From assembly GCA_964569425.1 (NCBI GenBank), contig CAZMVD010000006.1, forward strand, positions 1 to 64,000: 64,000 nucleotides of DNA. The letters run 5' to 3'. Under the pieces are notes generated by a model that saw only the letters and a program-made list of their open reading frames with translations, made no database searches and was not told the origin of the DNA. Shown piece by piece: positions 63,401 to 64,000 of the stretch (the stretch's first letter is position 1; the number at the start of each line of letters is the position of its first letter). Position numbers and translations under genes: made by a program. Source of the stretch: JACQXM01 sp964569425 (GTDB lineage: Bacteria; Planctomycetota; Phycisphaerae; UBA1845).

Positions 63401-64000
63401 GTGGCTGACGATTGAACCGGCGGACGAGCTGACCGGCACGCTCTCACCCGGTGCGACACTTCCTCTCACCGTCGCGACCAACGGCGAAGCCGCCACCCTG
63501 CCCGTGGGTACGCACACCGCGCAATTGCGCGTCGGTTTCACCGATCCGGCCAACGGCGAGGGTGCGGGCAGCGTTGTTCAGCCGGTCACGCTCATCGTCC
63601 GCGACTGGCTGACCGTGACTCAACCGGCGGAACCCTGGTCGATCCCCTTCGCCAACGGCGCGGCCGTGGGGTCTGCGCAAACCTACCGCATCAGCAATCC
63701 CTCGGGGCCGCCCATCGAAGTGGCGATTTGCGCCGACGCCGACTGGCTCGACGTCTCACCCGACTTTGTCGAGGTTTTTCCCGGCGAGGTTGCGGACGTG
63801 ATTCTCAGTGTCAACAACGCGGCACTTGAGCTGCTGGACGGCGATTTCCGCGCCAACGTCGTTTTCGAAAATGCGCTCACCGGCGTGCAGCACCTGCGGC
63901 GCGTCGAACTGCTGATCGACGAGGATTTCTTCGTTCTGCCCGCCCAATCGACCGTCGCGCGCGGCGTTGCGGGCGGGTTGATCCTTCCGCCGGGAACCGT
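60426..64000 (+). CDS. Secreted protein with two SUMF1-like domains, partial
   Basis: Open from ATG 60426 to the window end (>1,190 codons); the 3' end is missing. A signal peptide (LVGGALLLTAACGIAAPVVA) leads. Residues ~35-360 and ~455-795 are two SUMF1/formylglycine-enzyme-like domains, each with YEITNEEF-type and GRAEVTNAEF-type openings, GVSWYGALKFCNWLTLA, FRLPMDDRAAAAAAFNEWYK and GNAAEWVQDFG. The Cys pair of true formylglycine-generating enzymes is absent in both (NSARGTRPA; TTARGSRPA), so catalysis is unlikely. A short domain separates them. From residue ~840 Ig/BACON-like beta repeats follow (DWLHAAVAGAG, RPWLTIEP, DADWLDVSP). Weak ribosome binding site. Confidence 0.88.
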   Translation, partial: MDDNFGKLVGGALLLTAACGIAAPVVAQPPPIRFANVSESHVQPFGPTYLYRIGRYEITNEEFVVFLNDARANPQTDGGAFLSHDTTAGRVALTGDGTLVFDASAGGAINFDAAADDGAGAYLVAAGKERFPVVGVSWYGALKFCNWLTLAQGMTQPDQRAYTEGPTAADWRPRTADPATYATNNLSAAERQALVTQFRGFRLPMDDRAAAAAAFNEWYKAAAWLNGPRINTVYGFGRDTLAAPDANYRDSGDPWETGLTPVGFFGVNGNRAHDDPDFGWGFEPPETFLVRNTANGYGLFDLTGNAAEWVQDFGAAAGERGIRGGHFDSVIGSPLLTNSARGTRPANAASPQVGFRIVQTPVSGSIAAGASVVRIEGYVGGSYSPATVDVQISHTSPQALDGLVVQSSAAWLVVDGSAPTFAPPANATLVTLTVKDDALPTPPAAPAPPGNFALVPATDAQSGGPDYDYWIARAEVTNAEFAAFLNDARTNAAGPAPDARSTHMYFDTDSGDVYLHDRAAGEIGTAAPTPTIVTKFYDATIGRIRFSNGAYVVTPGYQDHPVVGVSWFGAVKYCNWRSLKEGIPADLLAYAEAPSPNLSAWRPNTADDISWAPGGFVPAARDRLVRDTLGYRLPMDDESAAAAAFNEWHKAASYRGLDSAGVPTFGATFGFGRDTLTTSDANFAGSGANAADGTTPVDYFDGVRALFVAPSACDIRNPPTTRTNATENGYALLGAAGNVAEWMQDFGAAASERGTRGGSWRDPVDSALLTTTARGSRPADLPADDVGFRIVRGTGHLTTVTITESVFGGVARRHFLFDLREPLEFTPRIDPQFSWLYRNGYAPTGYAFSFTNHSAADMDWKLAVDADWLHAAVAGAGPPDREVSGTIAPGTTLGAAVLTNVAAQTLPPGEHVATLTLTNETSGTMLTRKVRVTVSPPLQLASDAPDPLPFTGLPGGPFAIHEGTPQSSLLRNYTLSGLVDFPLDYGITVNRPWLTIEPADELTGTLSPGATLPLTVATNGEAATLPVGTHTAQLRVGFTDPANGEGAGSVVQPVTLIVRDWLTVTQPAEPWSIPFANGAAVGSAQTYRISNPSGPPIEVAICADADWLDVSPDFVEVFPGEVADVILSVNNAALELLDGDFRANVVFENALTGVQHLRRVELLIDEDFFVLPAQSTVARGVAGGLILPPGT

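Overview
The window reads as chromosomal DNA of a GC-rich Planctomycetota bacterium, most likely of or near the class Phycisphaerae. The grounds are inferential: a prepilin-type protein with the N-terminal cleavage/methylation motif and a C-terminal DGH motif, IPTL-CTERM-type C-terminal sorting signals, dockerin-like and lamin-tail surface proteins, CxxC...CPxC zinc-ribbon membrane proteins, a Ser/Thr kinase with a TPR tail beside an ECF sigma factor, and PQQ-propeller and SUMF1-like proteins. No 16S or other strong phylogenetic marker is present, so the class is a guess.

Layout. 0.1-7.6 kb (minus strand): a DUF1028 protein, two tandem zinc-ribbon membrane paralogs, the Mg2+ channel MgtE, PurU and a membrane protein. 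7.6-11.0 kb (plus): a three-gene ABC export operon with overlapping genes behind a good sigma70-like promoter. 11.1-16.8 kb (minus): a DUF192 lipoprotein, MTA phosphorylase and a 1,422-aa PQQ/TPR protein. 17.4-26.1 kb (plus): a subtilisin with a Cys-rich tail, an ECF sigma factor, a Ser/Thr kinase, an IPTL-CTERM protein and an unknown exported protein. 26.1-28.5 kb is gene-poor and holds a transposase remnant, short repeats, tRNA-Asn and a small lipoprotein. 28.5-33.3 kb is one giant secreted protein carrying a 20-residue His/Trp tandem repeat. 33.6-48.5 kb: a GT-C membrane glycosyltransferase, two parS-like palindromes, a triple lamin-tail protein, a DUF2252 protein, a prepilin-like protein, a second protein sharing the giant protein's C-terminal module, a DUF6265 protein, a third zinc-ribbon protein and a multidomain response regulator. 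48.7-51.4 kb: a moxR-DUF58 pair split by a cassette with a four-helix-bundle (S23) gene between inverted repeats. 51.4-56.3 kb: an amidohydrolase, dihydroorotase, and a HEPN/partner module with an in-frame stop codon. 56.4-60.3 kb: an ECF sigma/anti-sigma/coiled-coil operon, rpmB and small proteins. From 60.4 kb to the window end: a double SUMF1-like protein cut by the window edge.

The strongest candidates for undescribed biology are the 20-residue repeat protein (19 regular units, two His and one Trp each) with its shared C-terminal module, the inverted-repeat cassettes that exactly fill two stop-to-start intergenic gaps (one with an S23 gene), and the paired parS-like sites. Nothing here was confirmed by database search; family names come from motif recognition.
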